64,000 nt of DNA from Streptomyces xinghaiensis S187 (GTDB lineage Bacteria > Actinomycetota > Actinomycetes > Streptomycetales > Streptomycetaceae): assembly GCF_000220705.2 (NCBI RefSeq), contig NZ_CP023202.1, positions 4,494,501-4,558,500 of the forward strand. Reading direction: 5' to 3'. Made by a program: the position numbers and the translations under genes. Under the pieces are notes generated by a model that saw only the letters and a program-made list of their open reading frames with translations, was not told the DNA's origin and did no database searches. Shown piece by piece: positions 51,876 to 59,823 of this stretch; the stretch's first letter is position 1, and every line of letters starts with the position of its first letter.

Positions 51876-53147
51876 CTACGGGGCCGTGGTCCCCTTGTCC
51901 ATGGCCTCTCCCACCTCTTCCGGCTCCCGGCCCGGAGTGGCCAGGTCGAACTTGGTGATGGCGAAGCGGAAGACCACGTAGTAGACCACCGCGAAACACA
52001 GCCCGATCGGGATGATCAGCCAGGGTTTGGTCGCCAGATGCCAGTTGACGATGTAGTCGATCAGCCCCGCGGAGAAGCTGAAGCCGGCGTGCACCCCCAG
52101 CGCCCAGGTGACCGCCATCGAGACCCCGGTCAGCAGCGCGTGGACCCCGTACAGCACCGGTGCGACGAAGAGGAAGGAGAACTCGATCGGTTCGGTCACC
52201 CCCGTGACGAACGAGGTCAGACCCACCGAGAGCATCATGCCCGTGACCGCCTTGCGGTGCTCGGGACGGGCGCAGTGCGCGATGGCCAGCGCGGCGGCCG
52301 GCAGGCCGAACATCATGATCGGGAAGAAGCCGGACATGAACTGCCCCGCGTCCGGGTCCCCGGCGAAGTAGCGGGTCAGATCGCCCTGCACCGTCTCCCC
52401 CTCCGCGCCCTCGAACTCCCCGGCCTGGAACCAGAAGAAGGTGTTCAGGAACTGATGCATACCGATCGGGATCAGCAGCCGGTTGGCGACCCCGAAGATC
52501 CCCGCACCCCACTCGCCCATGCCGATCAACTGCCGGGCCACCCACGTCAGCCCGTCACCCACCGGCTCCCACAGCAGCCCGAACCCCACCCCCAGAATCG
52601 TGCAGAGGAACGCCATGATGATGGGCACCAGCCGGCGGCCGTTGAAGAAGCCCAGCCAGTCCACCAGTTTGGTGCGGTGGTAGCGCTGCCACATCACGGC
52701 GGTGAGCAGGCCGATGAGGATGCCGCCGAGCACGCCCGGGTTCTGCGGCTCCCCCTCCGGCAGCGCCTCGGTGACCGACCCCTCGACCGGGAAGGCCGCC
52801 AGGACGTTGTGGTAGACGAGGAAGCCGACCACGGCGGCCAGCGCGGTCGAGCCGTCGGCCTTCCGCGCGAAGCCGATCGCCACCCCGATGCAGAACAGCA
52901 GCGGCAGCCCGAACGCCCCGTCCAGGATGGCGGTGCCGCCCCCCAGCAGCACCTGGGCGGTCTTGCCCCAGAAGTCGCCCCCGCCATAGGCCTCGATCAG
53001 ATTGCCGAGGCTGACCAGCAGACCGGCCGCGGGCAGGACGGCGATGGGAAGTTGCAGACTCCGCCCGATCTTCTGCAGTCCCTGGAAGAGTACGGATGTC
53101 CAGGATTTCTGCGGCCGCCTGCCGGCGGTGGTGGCCTCCGAACTCAT
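51876..53147 (-). CDS. nagE1: PTS EIIC permease, paralogue (NagE1-like)
   Basis: A 423-residue glucose-family EIIC, closely similar to its neighbour along its length: LQLPIAVLPAAGLLV, PIGMHQFLNT, and VTGVTEPIEFSFLF. The pair is a tandem duplication with conserved topology. In S. coelicolor the equivalent gene (SCO2906) is dispensable for GlcNAc uptake; which copy carries the flux here is not readable. Start 53147 follows GGAGGACC-like sequence. A near-perfect dre lies 64 bp upstream, shared with nagF. Confidence 0.88.
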   Translation of the reverse strand: MSSEATTAGRRPQKSWTSVLFQGLQKIGRSLQLPIAVLPAAGLLVSLGNLIEAYGGGDFWGKTAQVLLGGGTAILDGAFGLPLLFCIGVAIGFARKADGSTALAAVVGFLVYHNVLAAFPVEGSVTEALPEGEPQNPGVLGGILIGLLTAVMWQRYHRTKLVDWLGFFNGRRLVPIIMAFLCTILGVGFGLLWEPVGDGLTWVARQLIGMGEWGAGIFGVANRLLIPIGMHQFLNTFFWFQAGEFEGAEGETVQGDLTRYFAGDPDAGQFMSGFFPIMMFGLPAAALAIAHCARPEHRKAVTGMMLSVGLTSFVTGVTEPIEFSFLFVAPVLYGVHALLTGVSMAVTWALGVHAGFSFSAGLIDYIVNWHLATKPWLIIPIGLCFAVVYYVVFRFAITKFDLATPGREPEEVGEAMDKGTTAP

Positions 53148-53210
53148 CCGGTCCTCCCGATCCACTCGCTTCGCACCGGCCCGCCCCCCGGGGGTTGGCA
53201 AGCACGGCAT

Positions 53211-53226
53211 ACTGGTGTAGACCAGT
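53211..53226. promoter_or_regulatory. DasR operator (dre) between nagE1 and nagF
   Basis: ACTGGTGTAGACCAGT matches ACTGGTCTAGACCAGT at 15 of 16 positions. It lies in the divergent region of nagE1 and nagF and can control both. Confidence 0.85.
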
Positions 53227-53414
53227 CGCCGGGTGCGTCTGACGCCACCGCGCCCCCGGGCGCGGCACCGGTGTCGCCATCCTTCGCCAGATGGCGGACA
53301 GATGCCCGCGAAGGTGGGCCAAACGTGCGTTAGCGTGAGGAAACGGTCGGCGGGCCGCCGCAGTACCGAGAGAAGCGTGCTGAGACCAGCGTGCCGAGAA
53401 CACCAGGAGTGGAC

Positions 53415-53648
53415 ATGGCCAGCAAGGCTGAGAAGATCGTCGCCGGGCTCGGCGGGCTCGACAACATCGAGGAGGTCGAGGGCTGCATCACCCGCCTCCG
53501 CACCGAGGTGGCCGACCCCTCCCTCGTCGACGAGGCCGCGCTCAAGGCCGCCGGTGCCCACGGCGTCGTCAAGATGGGCAGCGCCGTCCAGGTCGTCATC
53601 GGCACCGACGCCGACCCCATCGCCGCCGAGATCGAAGACATGATGTAG
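53415..53648 (+). CDS. nagF: PTS N-acetylglucosamine EIIB component
   Basis: A 77-residue EIIB domain as a separate protein. The phosphorylated Cys is in DNIEEVEGCITRLR. KAAGAHGVVKMGSAVQVVIG completes the fold. It takes phosphate from EIIA(Crr) and hands it to GlcNAc entering through the EIIC proteins. Divergent from the EIIC genes across the dre. AGGAG is 6 nt from the ATG at 53415. Terminator downstream. Confidence 0.94.
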   Translation: MASKAEKIVAGLGGLDNIEEVEGCITRLRTEVADPSLVDEAALKAAGAHGVVKMGSAVQVVIGTDADPIAAEIEDMM

Positions 53649-53783
53649 CCGGTCCCGATCTCGGTCCCGGCCCAGGGCGCCACCCCGCTCCCCGCGGCCT
53701 GGTCCCGTCACCGGCCACCCGGCCCCCGACTCCCGAGGGTTCCGCTGCCCGCCGCCTCCCCGCGCCGGCCCGGAGCCCTCGGT

Positions 53784-53815
53784 GGCTCCCGGGGCCGGTC
53801 CCTGCCCCGGGAGCC
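53784..53815 (+). terminator. terminator of nagF
   Basis: GGCTCCCGGGGC (53784-53795) pairs perfectly with GCCCCGGGAGCC (53804-53815). A smaller overlapping stem GGAGCC/GGCTCC precedes it. Confidence 0.7.
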
Positions 53816-53879
53816 CGGACGACCGGGCACCGGGGCGCCCGCCGCGGACGAACCGGAACGGCGTCTCCCGGACAGCCGA

Positions 53880-53885
53880 TAGGGT
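53880..53885 (+). promoter_or_regulatory. -10 hexamer TAGGGT, leaderless start of rph
   Basis: TAGGGT ends 6 nt before the rph ATG at 53892, with no ribosome binding site between. Confidence 0.45.
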
Positions 53886-53891
53886 CGGGGC

Positions 53892-54638
<747 letters not shown>

Positions 54639-54659
54639 CCGGCCGCGGCGGGAGACGCG

Positions 54660-54719
54660 GCGCGGCCGGCAGGCCGGGAGCGAGCGGTGCCGGTGGCGAG
54701 CGGTGCCTGCCGGCCGCGC
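54660..54719 (+). terminator. terminator of rph, long loop
   Basis: A perfect 14-bp stem (54660-54673 with 54706-54719) encloses 32 nt that contain a direct repeat of cgagcggtgcc. Confidence 0.6.
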
Positions 54720-54739
54720 GTCCGGCCCGGGCCCGCCCC

Positions 54740-54787
54740 GAACCGTGCCCGCAGGGCTGAACCGTGCCCGCAGGGCTGACCCGTGCC
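54740..54787. repeat. 19-bp tandem direct repeat
   Basis: gaaccgtgcccgcagggct occurs twice head to tail (54740-54758, 54759-54777) and a third truncated copy follows to 54787. It sits in the gene-free gap between rph and the lipoprotein gene. Confidence 0.9.
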
Positions 54788-54944
54788 GCGCCGGCCCTGT
54801 GATGCGACGGGCCGGCCGCGCCCATACCGAGGACGGCCCGGGCTCCGTACGTACCGGCCACGCGCCGGCCGTTCCCCAGCCGTTCCCCGGCCGGATCCGG
54901 GCGGGCGGCGGCACCGGGGGCAACTCCGCCGCCCGGGCATGCGT

Positions 54945-54950
54945 TAATAC
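54945..54950 (+). promoter_or_regulatory. -10 hexamer TAATAC of the lipoprotein gene
   Basis: TAATAC lies 61 bp before the ATG at 55012. It is the best -10 in the 373-bp gap after rph; the -35 is unclear. Confidence 0.4.
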
Positions 54951-55011
54951 GGGTACGTACGGGCGTACGGGCCCCCGTCCGCCCACCCGCACCAGGGGAG
55001 GACCGCCGTCC

Positions 55012-55404
55012 ATGGCACCGCGCCGCCGTACCACCACCGCCGTCACCGCTCTCGCCGCCGCGGCGCTCGCCGTGCCGCTCCTGACGGGGTGCGGTGCCGT
55101 CGAGAAGGCCTTCGACTGCGCCCGGACCGCCGCCACCATCACCGAGGCCGTCTCCGACCTCCAGCGGGCCGCCACCGACGCCGCCGAGAACCCGGCCGAG
55201 TCCATCGACGCCCTCGACCGCATCGAGCGGAACGTCGACACCCTCGGCAAGGAGACCGACGACGCCGACCTCAGCAAGGCCGTCGAGAAGCTCGACACGG
55301 CGGTCCAGGAAGCCCGCGACGCCATCCAGGACAACCGCACGCCGGACCTCACCCCCATCACGGACGCCGCGGGCGAGATCACCCAGGTCTGCTCCCCGGG
55401 CTGA
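55012..55404 (+). CDS. putative lipoprotein with helical C-terminal region
   Basis: A 130-residue protein. The signal peptide RRRTTTAVTALAAAALAVP ends in the lipobox LLTGC, so Cys is probably lipidated and the protein anchored outside the membrane. The rest is helical, with heptad-like Ala/Asp/Glu repeats (IDALDRIERNVDTLGKETDD). I recognise no family. GGGGAGGA precedes the ATG. Confidence 0.8.
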   Translation: MAPRRRTTTAVTALAAAALAVPLLTGCGAVEKAFDCARTAATITEAVSDLQRAATDAAENPAESIDALDRIERNVDTLGKETDDADLSKAVEKLDTAVQEARDAIQDNRTPDLTPITDAAGEITQVCSPG

Positions 55405-55715
55405 CGCGAAGCCGCACCGGCAGCCCGTCCTCGCCGACGGTGCCGACGGTGCCGACCCGGCCCGGAAGGACGCGGCGCGCCCCACCCGGCCCGGCGCTCC
55501 CCACCCGGCGCGCCCCACCCGGCGCGCCGCACCCGGCCCTGCCGCGCCCCCGCTTGGGGCACGCCCGGACCGGGCCATCCGCTGGGCCGGGCGTCCGCCG
55601 GGCCCGGCCGCCCGCCGGGGCGGGACCGCGGCGAAGCGCCCCCGGCGGCGCCACGGCGGGCCGGTATCGCGCCCGGCCGGACCGGCGGGGGCGCGGGGCG
55701 GAATAATCGCTCCCC
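55405..55715. other. repeat-rich gap before rdgB
   Basis: 311 bp without a gene. It carries gacggtgcc repeats near 55436 and several imperfect ccacccggcgcgcc repeats (55480-55540). TAATCG (55704-55709) at its end is the likely rdgB -10, 6 nt before the ATG, implying a leaderless message. Confidence 0.5.
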
Positions 55716-56327
55716 ATGAAGCGCCTGATCCTCGCCACCCGCAACACCCACAAAGTGACCGAACTGCGCGCCATCCTGGCCGACGCGGGCCTCGGCGCCG
55801 AAGACGTCGAACTCGTCGGCGCCGACGCCTACCCCGAGATCCCGGACGTCAAGGAGACCGGCGTCACCTTCGCCGAGAACGCCCTCCTCAAGGCGCACGC
55901 CCTCGCCCGCGCCACCGGCCACCCCGCGGTCGCCGACGACTCCGGCCTGTGCGTCGACGTCCTCGGCGGCGCCCCGGGCATCTTCTCCGCACGCTGGGCC
56001 GGCCGGCACGGTGACGACAAGGCCAACCTTGATCTCCTGCTGGCCCAACTCGCCGACATCACCGACGAACACCGCAGCGCCCACTTCGCCTGCGCGGCAG
56101 CGCTGGCCCTACCCGACGGCACCGAACGCGTCGTCGAGGGCCGCCTCACGGGCACCCTCCGCCACACCCCGGCCGGCACCGGCGGCTTCGGCTACGACCC
56201 CGTCCTCCAGCCGGACGGCGAGACCCGCACCTGCGCCGAACTCACCCCGGAACAGAAGAACGCCATCAGCCACCGCGGCAAGGCCTTCCGCGCCCTGGCC
56301 CCGCTGGTACGCGAACTGCTGGGCTGA
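55716..56327 (+). CDS. rdgB: XTP/dITP diphosphatase (RdgB/HAM1)
   Basis: This 203-residue enzyme hydrolyses non-canonical purine triphosphates (dITP, XTP), keeping them out of DNA. Hallmarks are LILATRNTHKVTELRAIL, TFAENALLKAHALA, ADDSGLCVDVLGGAPGIFSA, and GTGGFGYDPVL. Length is normal for the family. It ends 73 bp before the tRNA-Leu gene on the opposite strand. Confidence 0.96.
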   Translation: MKRLILATRNTHKVTELRAILADAGLGAEDVELVGADAYPEIPDVKETGVTFAENALLKAHALARATGHPAVADDSGLCVDVLGGAPGIFSARWAGRHGDDKANLDLLLAQLADITDEHRSAHFACAAALALPDGTERVVEGRLTGTLRHTPAGTGGFGYDPVLQPDGETRTCAELTPEQKNAISHRGKAFRALAPLVRELLG

Positions 56328-56399
56328 GGCGGCTCCGAGCAGCGCGAATGCCGGGCACGGCCACTCGATGACTCGACTTGACCGGCCCGGCATCTCCGG

Positions 56400-56483
56400 T
56401 GCGGCCGGTGGGACTCGAACCCACACGGGATTTCTCCCACAGCGTCCTAAGCGCTGCGCTTCTACCTATTTAGCCACGGCCGC
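56400..56483 (-). tRNA. tRNA-Leu (anticodon UAG)
   Basis: The acceptor stem GCGGCCG/CGGCCGC pairs perfectly, the anticodon arm CAGCG-CTTAGGA-CGCTG places UAG at the anticodon, a class II long variable arm is present, and the T arm has GTGGG-TTCGAGT-CCCAC. It reads CUA leucine codons, rare in this G/C-rich genome. The CCA is not encoded. This is not bldA, which reads UUA. Confidence 0.93.
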
Positions 56484-56538
56484 CGACTGCGACCATCGTA
56501 GCGGCCCGCAACCTGCTCGGTCATGGCGATAAGAACTG

Positions 56539-57213
56539 TCACAGCCGTACGACGTCAGCTCCGGCCCGGCCTCCACGGCACCATGTGCTCGTTACCGCAT
56601 GACAGTTGGGGCAGAGCAGCCGCAGATTGTCCGGACGGTCATCGGTCCGGTCGCCGTTGATGTGGTCGATCTCCAGCGTCATCGGCTTCCCCTGCCACCG
56701 GGCTTCGGTTCCGCACTCCGCGCATCGCTCGGCCACACCAATGGCCAGCAGGGCCCGCCTCAGCAGAGCCGTCCTGGTCCGGTGCCCTCCACTGCGCTTG
56801 ACCAGAATCTCTTCCGGTTTCCTCTTCGGCACGGGACCGGGTCGGCCGCGCTGGTGGGCCTGTCCAAGGAAATGAGATGTGCTGATCCCGGCTTCCGCCG
56901 CCCACTGGTGAAGACGTCGGCGCGTCCGCTCGTGATCCGGGATGCCGAGCAACCGCAGAGCACCGGCGATGGAGACGGAATCTTGAATGGCCTGCCGCAG
57001 AATGTCCTTGCCGGGTGCCTGCTCGGCCGGCCCGGGACGGCGGTGGCGCATATGGGATACATCGATCCCGAAGTGGGCGAAGCGGCGAAGCAAGTGCCGT
57101 TCGAGGCCGTCATATGGCTTTGCGCCGACGAAAACAATCACGTCGCCGATGTCCGAGCAGGATTCTGCCGCGGCTGTCAGAAGGTCCTTCGTGTAGCGCC
57201 GGGAACCACTCAC
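56539..57213 (-). CDS. modular HNH endonuclease, second of a tandem pair
   Basis: A 224-residue protein. Two N-terminal helical modules end GIDVSHM and GISTSHF. The C-terminal HNH nuclease has a CAECG knuckle, LEIDHINGDRTDDRPDNLR and LCPNCHA. The GTG start overlaps the stop of the upstream paralogue (GTGA), so the two are translationally coupled. Third codon positions are less G/C-rich than neighbours, a sign of transfer. HNH proteins of this kind are mobile; neither a host element nor integrase is seen. Confidence 0.85.
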   Translation of the reverse strand: MSGSRRYTKDLLTAAAESCSDIGDVIVFVGAKPYDGLERHLLRRFAHFGIDVSHMRHRRPGPAEQAPGKDILRQAIQDSVSIAGALRLLGIPDHERTRRRLHQWAAEAGISTSHFLGQAHQRGRPGPVPKRKPEEILVKRSGGHRTRTALLRRALLAIGVAERCAECGTEARWQGKPMTLEIDHINGDRTDDRPDNLRLLCPNCHAVTSTWCRGGRAGADVVRL

Positions 57214-57890
57214 GACGCCGTCTCCGTGGAACGGTGCCGGTCACGCGTGTCCCGAGGCCCCTTGTTGCGGCCCCGGTAGGTATCCGTTGTCGCGTGACAG
57301 TTGGGGCAGAGCAGCCGCAGATTCTGCAGCCGATTGTTCCACCACCTGCCGTCGATGTGGTCCACTTCCAGCGGCAGACGCCGTCCTCGCCACATTGGCT
57401 CCATCCCGCAGAGGGCACAGAGGTGGGCGACACCGGCGTCGAGCATGCACTGTCTGAGCCGGTCACCGTGTACGCGCCGGGCGCTTTCGGGATTCTGCTC
57501 GACCAGAACGTCCTCGGGCGTACGACGGCGGCGTCCGGCCCGGTTGCCGGAGGTGCGTGCCGTGAAGTGGGACGTGTCGATGCCCAGTGCCCGGACCCGG
57601 TTGCTGATGTGGGTGTGGTGTCCGCCGACGATGCCCAGGCCGAGGCGGCGCAGGACTTCGTTCATGTTCGTGGAGGCCGCCACCGCCGGTTCGAGGATTT
57701 CCCTCGTCCAGCGTGCGCCCTCACGCTCGAAGTGAGAGGTGTCGATCCCCAGGGTTCTCATCCGGGCCCTGAGGTACCGCCGACTGCCGCTTCTCGGGTC
57801 CACACCGAGCTTTACCAGAGCCTGGCTGAGGGTGCGGGACGACCTCGCGGCTTCATTGAGGCGATCGTGCGTGTAGGGACTCGGCGGCAT
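57210..57890 (-). CDS. modular HNH endonuclease, first of a tandem pair
   Basis: A 226-residue paralogue of its downstream neighbour. It has the same plan: two N-terminal modules each ending GIDTSHF (residues about 10-55 and 65-110), then a linker, CALCG knuckle, LEVDHIDGRWWNNRLQNLR, and LCPNCHA. The repeated module resembles helix-turn-helix DNA-binding units. It is the upstream gene of the pair on the minus strand and overlaps its neighbour by 4 bp. A role in defence, homing or repair cannot be decided from sequence. Confidence 0.85.
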   Translation of the reverse strand: MPPSPYTHDRLNEAARSSRTLSQALVKLGVDPRSGSRRYLRARMRTLGIDTSHFEREGARWTREILEPAVAASTNMNEVLRRLGLGIVGGHHTHISNRVRALGIDTSHFTARTSGNRAGRRRRTPEDVLVEQNPESARRVHGDRLRQCMLDAGVAHLCALCGMEPMWRGRRLPLEVDHIDGRWWNNRLQNLRLLCPNCHATTDTYRGRNKGPRDTRDRHRSTETAS

Positions 57891-57967
57891 GGCAAACCCC
57901 CCGTTGTGAATCGAGCGCTCACTGCGGTCTCGAACTCATCAACGAGAGGGTCGTGACAGGGTTACGC

Positions 57968-58005
57968 CGTCCGGGGCCATCGATCGTTTCCGACGGCCCC
58001 GGACG
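57968..58005. terminator. terminator of bcp
   Basis: CGTCCGGGGCC (57968-57978) pairs perfectly with GGCCCCGGACG (57995-58005). It lies 37 bp after the bcp stop, between bcp and the HNH pair on the same strand. Confidence 0.75.
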
Positions 58006-58041
58006 TTCCGTAGCCGGTGCCGCGTACAGGGCGGGGACGGA

Positions 58042-58521
58042 TCAGGCCCCCGGCTGGACGGACAGGTCCTTGAGGAGCTTGGCGACGTGGCCCGTGGCCT
58101 TGACGTTGTAGAGGGCGCGCTCCACCGTGCCGTTCTCGTCCACCACGACCGTGGAGCGGATGACGCCGGTCACCGTCTTCCCGTACAGCTTCTTCTCGCC
58201 GAAGGCGCCGTACGCCTCCAGCACCGACTTCTCCGGGTCGCCGACGAGGGTGACCCGCAGGTTCTCCTTGTCGCGGAACTTGGCGAGCTTCTCCGGCTTG
58301 TCCGGGGAGACGCCGATGACCTCGTAGCCGGCGCCGGCCAGCAGCTCCAGATTGTCGGTGAAGTCGCAGGCCTGCTTGGTGCAGCCGGGGGTGAGGGCCG
58401 CCGGGTAGAAGTAGACGATGACCTTGCGGCCGGCGTGGTCGGCGAGGGACACCGGCTTGCCGTCCGCGTCGGGCAGGGTGAAGGCGGGGGCGGTGTCGCC
58501 GGGCTGCAGTCGCTCGCTCAT
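58042..58521 (-). CDS. bcp: thioredoxin-dependent peroxiredoxin (BCP/PrxQ)
   Basis: A 159-residue peroxiredoxin that reduces peroxides with thioredoxin. It opens LQPGDTAPAFTLPDADGKPVSL. The peroxidatic Cys is in ALTPGCTKQACDF, with a resolving Cys five residues on, as in the PrxQ alpha type. FGVSPD-like GVSPDKPEKLAKF follows. The ATG at 58521 with AGGAGAACC upstream is preferred over longer frames. Confidence 0.94.
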   Translation of the reverse strand: MSERLQPGDTAPAFTLPDADGKPVSLADHAGRKVIVYFYPAALTPGCTKQACDFTDNLELLAGAGYEVIGVSPDKPEKLAKFRDKENLRVTLVGDPEKSVLEAYGAFGEKKLYGKTVTGVIRSTVVVDENGTVERALYNVKATGHVAKLLKDLSVQPGA

Positions 58522-58744
58522 GGTTCTCCTCGGTGGTGACAGGACGGACGGCCGGAGGGCCGGACGGCTCCGGGGCCCGGAGTGCCCCGGTGGCCGGAGG
58601 GCTCTCCCCGAGATTAACCGGGCGGTACGACGGATCGGCTGGGGTGCCGGGGGGCAACGCTGGGCAGGAGCTGACAGACTGTCCATCGCGGACGACCAGC
58701 ACGGACGGAAACACCGATCAACTCAGGACGACGGAGGCAGCGCG

Positions 58745-59101
58745 GTGTCGGATGCCAGGACCCCGGCGCAGATCGAGGCGGATATCGCCCGCAGGCGCCA
58801 GGAGCTCGCCGTGACGCTCGACGAGATCGCGGTGCGGGTGCACCCGAGGACGATCGTCGGGGACGCGAAGGTGAAGGCCGTGTCGGCCGTGGACCGTACG
58901 GCGGGGCGGGCCTATGTGGCGGTGAACCGCGCGCTCAACGACGTACGCGGCGCCTTTGTCTCGGAGAAGGGCGAGCCGCGGCTGGAGCGGATCGTCCCGG
59001 CGGCGGTGGCCGCGGCGGCGGTGGTGGGCCTGCTGGTCACGGTCTCGTCCCGGCGCGGTGGCGCCGGCGGGCGCTCCGGGGGACGGGGACGGCGGCGCTG
59101 A
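58745..59101 (+). CDS. DUF3618 membrane protein
   Basis: A 118-residue protein. An N-terminal helix-rich DUF3618 motif (TPAQIEADIARRRQELAVTLDEI) is followed by one membrane helix (IVPAAVAAAAVVGLLVTV) and a short Gly/Arg tail. DUF3618 proteins sit at the actinobacterial membrane; function unknown. GTG start at 58745 with GGAGG about 9 nt upstream. Confidence 0.83.
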   Translation: MSDARTPAQIEADIARRRQELAVTLDEIAVRVHPRTIVGDAKVKAVSAVDRTAGRAYVAVNRALNDVRGAFVSEKGEPRLERIVPAAVAAAAVVGLLVTVSSRRGGAGGRSGGRGRRR

Positions 59102-59422
59102 GCCGGGGCGGGGGCGCCGTCCGGTCGTCCCGCCCGATGGCGTGGCCGGCCGCCGCCCGCCGTGGCGGCCGTCTCCCGCTGCCGTGACGGGCTGGGCCGC
59201 CGTTGTCACGGCAGTGGGGGAGGGGCCCGCCGCCGTGCCGAGGCCCACCCCCTGCCGTGGACGGGGCGGGCGGGCCCGCGGCCGGTCGCCGTCGGGCCGC
59301 CGGCTGCCCGATGCCCGCCAGTCGCCGCCCGCCGTCGGGCCGTGGCCAACGCGCCTTCCCGGCCCGCCCTCCGCGGGTCCGGTGATGCCGGGCCCGTGGC
59401 GTTCCCGGGGCGCGGGGGCAGG

Positions 59423-59428
59423 TACCGT
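59423..59428 (+). promoter_or_regulatory. -10 hexamer TACCGT, leaderless start
   Basis: TACCGT ends 6 nt before the GTG at 59435. No ribosome binding site is present between them. The gap 59102-59422 is otherwise gene-free. Confidence 0.45.
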
Positions 59429-59434
59429 CATGGC

Positions 59435-59779
59435 GTGAGCCAGAACGTTACGCACGATGACAAGTTGCCCATCCGCATGCTGCACGACCGGGTGCTCGTC
59501 CGCACGGACATCGCGGAGGGCGAGCGGCGCTCCACGGGTGGCATCGTCATCCCCGCGACCGCCGCGGTCGGCCGCCGCCTGGCCTGGGCCGAGGTGGTGG
59601 CGGTGGGGCAGAACGTCCGGACGGTGGAGCCGGGCGACCGGGTGCTCTACGACCCGGAGGACCGGGCCGAGGTCGAGGTCCGCGGGGTGGCGTACGTCCT
59701 GATGCGGGAGCGGGATCTGCACGCGGTGGCGGCCGAGCGCCTGGAGGGCGCGGAGGATTCCACGGGGCTCTATCTCTGA
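59435..59779 (+). CDS. GroES-family co-chaperonin-like protein
   Basis: A 114-residue Cpn10-fold protein. LPIRMLHDRVLVRTDIAEGERRSTGGIVIP matches the GroES opening (in short: MLHDRVLVR and STGGIVIP), and EVVAVGQNVRTVEPGDRVLYD the central part. It is not next to a groEL, and the mobile-loop residues STGGIVI are kept, so binding to GroEL is possible. It may be a specialised stand-alone co-chaperonin; streptomycetes usually have a groES-groEL pair elsewhere. Confidence 0.85.
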   Translation: MSQNVTHDDKLPIRMLHDRVLVRTDIAEGERRSTGGIVIPATAAVGRRLAWAEVVAVGQNVRTVEPGDRVLYDPEDRAEVEVRGVAYVLMRERDLHAVAAERLEGAEDSTGLYL

Positions 59780-59823
59780 TCCGCCGGGCCGTCCCTGGCC
59801 CGGGCCCGGCCCCGCGGCCCCCG

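Noticed and set aside
56400..56483. bldA-type tRNA-Leu
   Set aside because: The anticodon loop is CTTAGGA, giving UAG; bldA has UAA.
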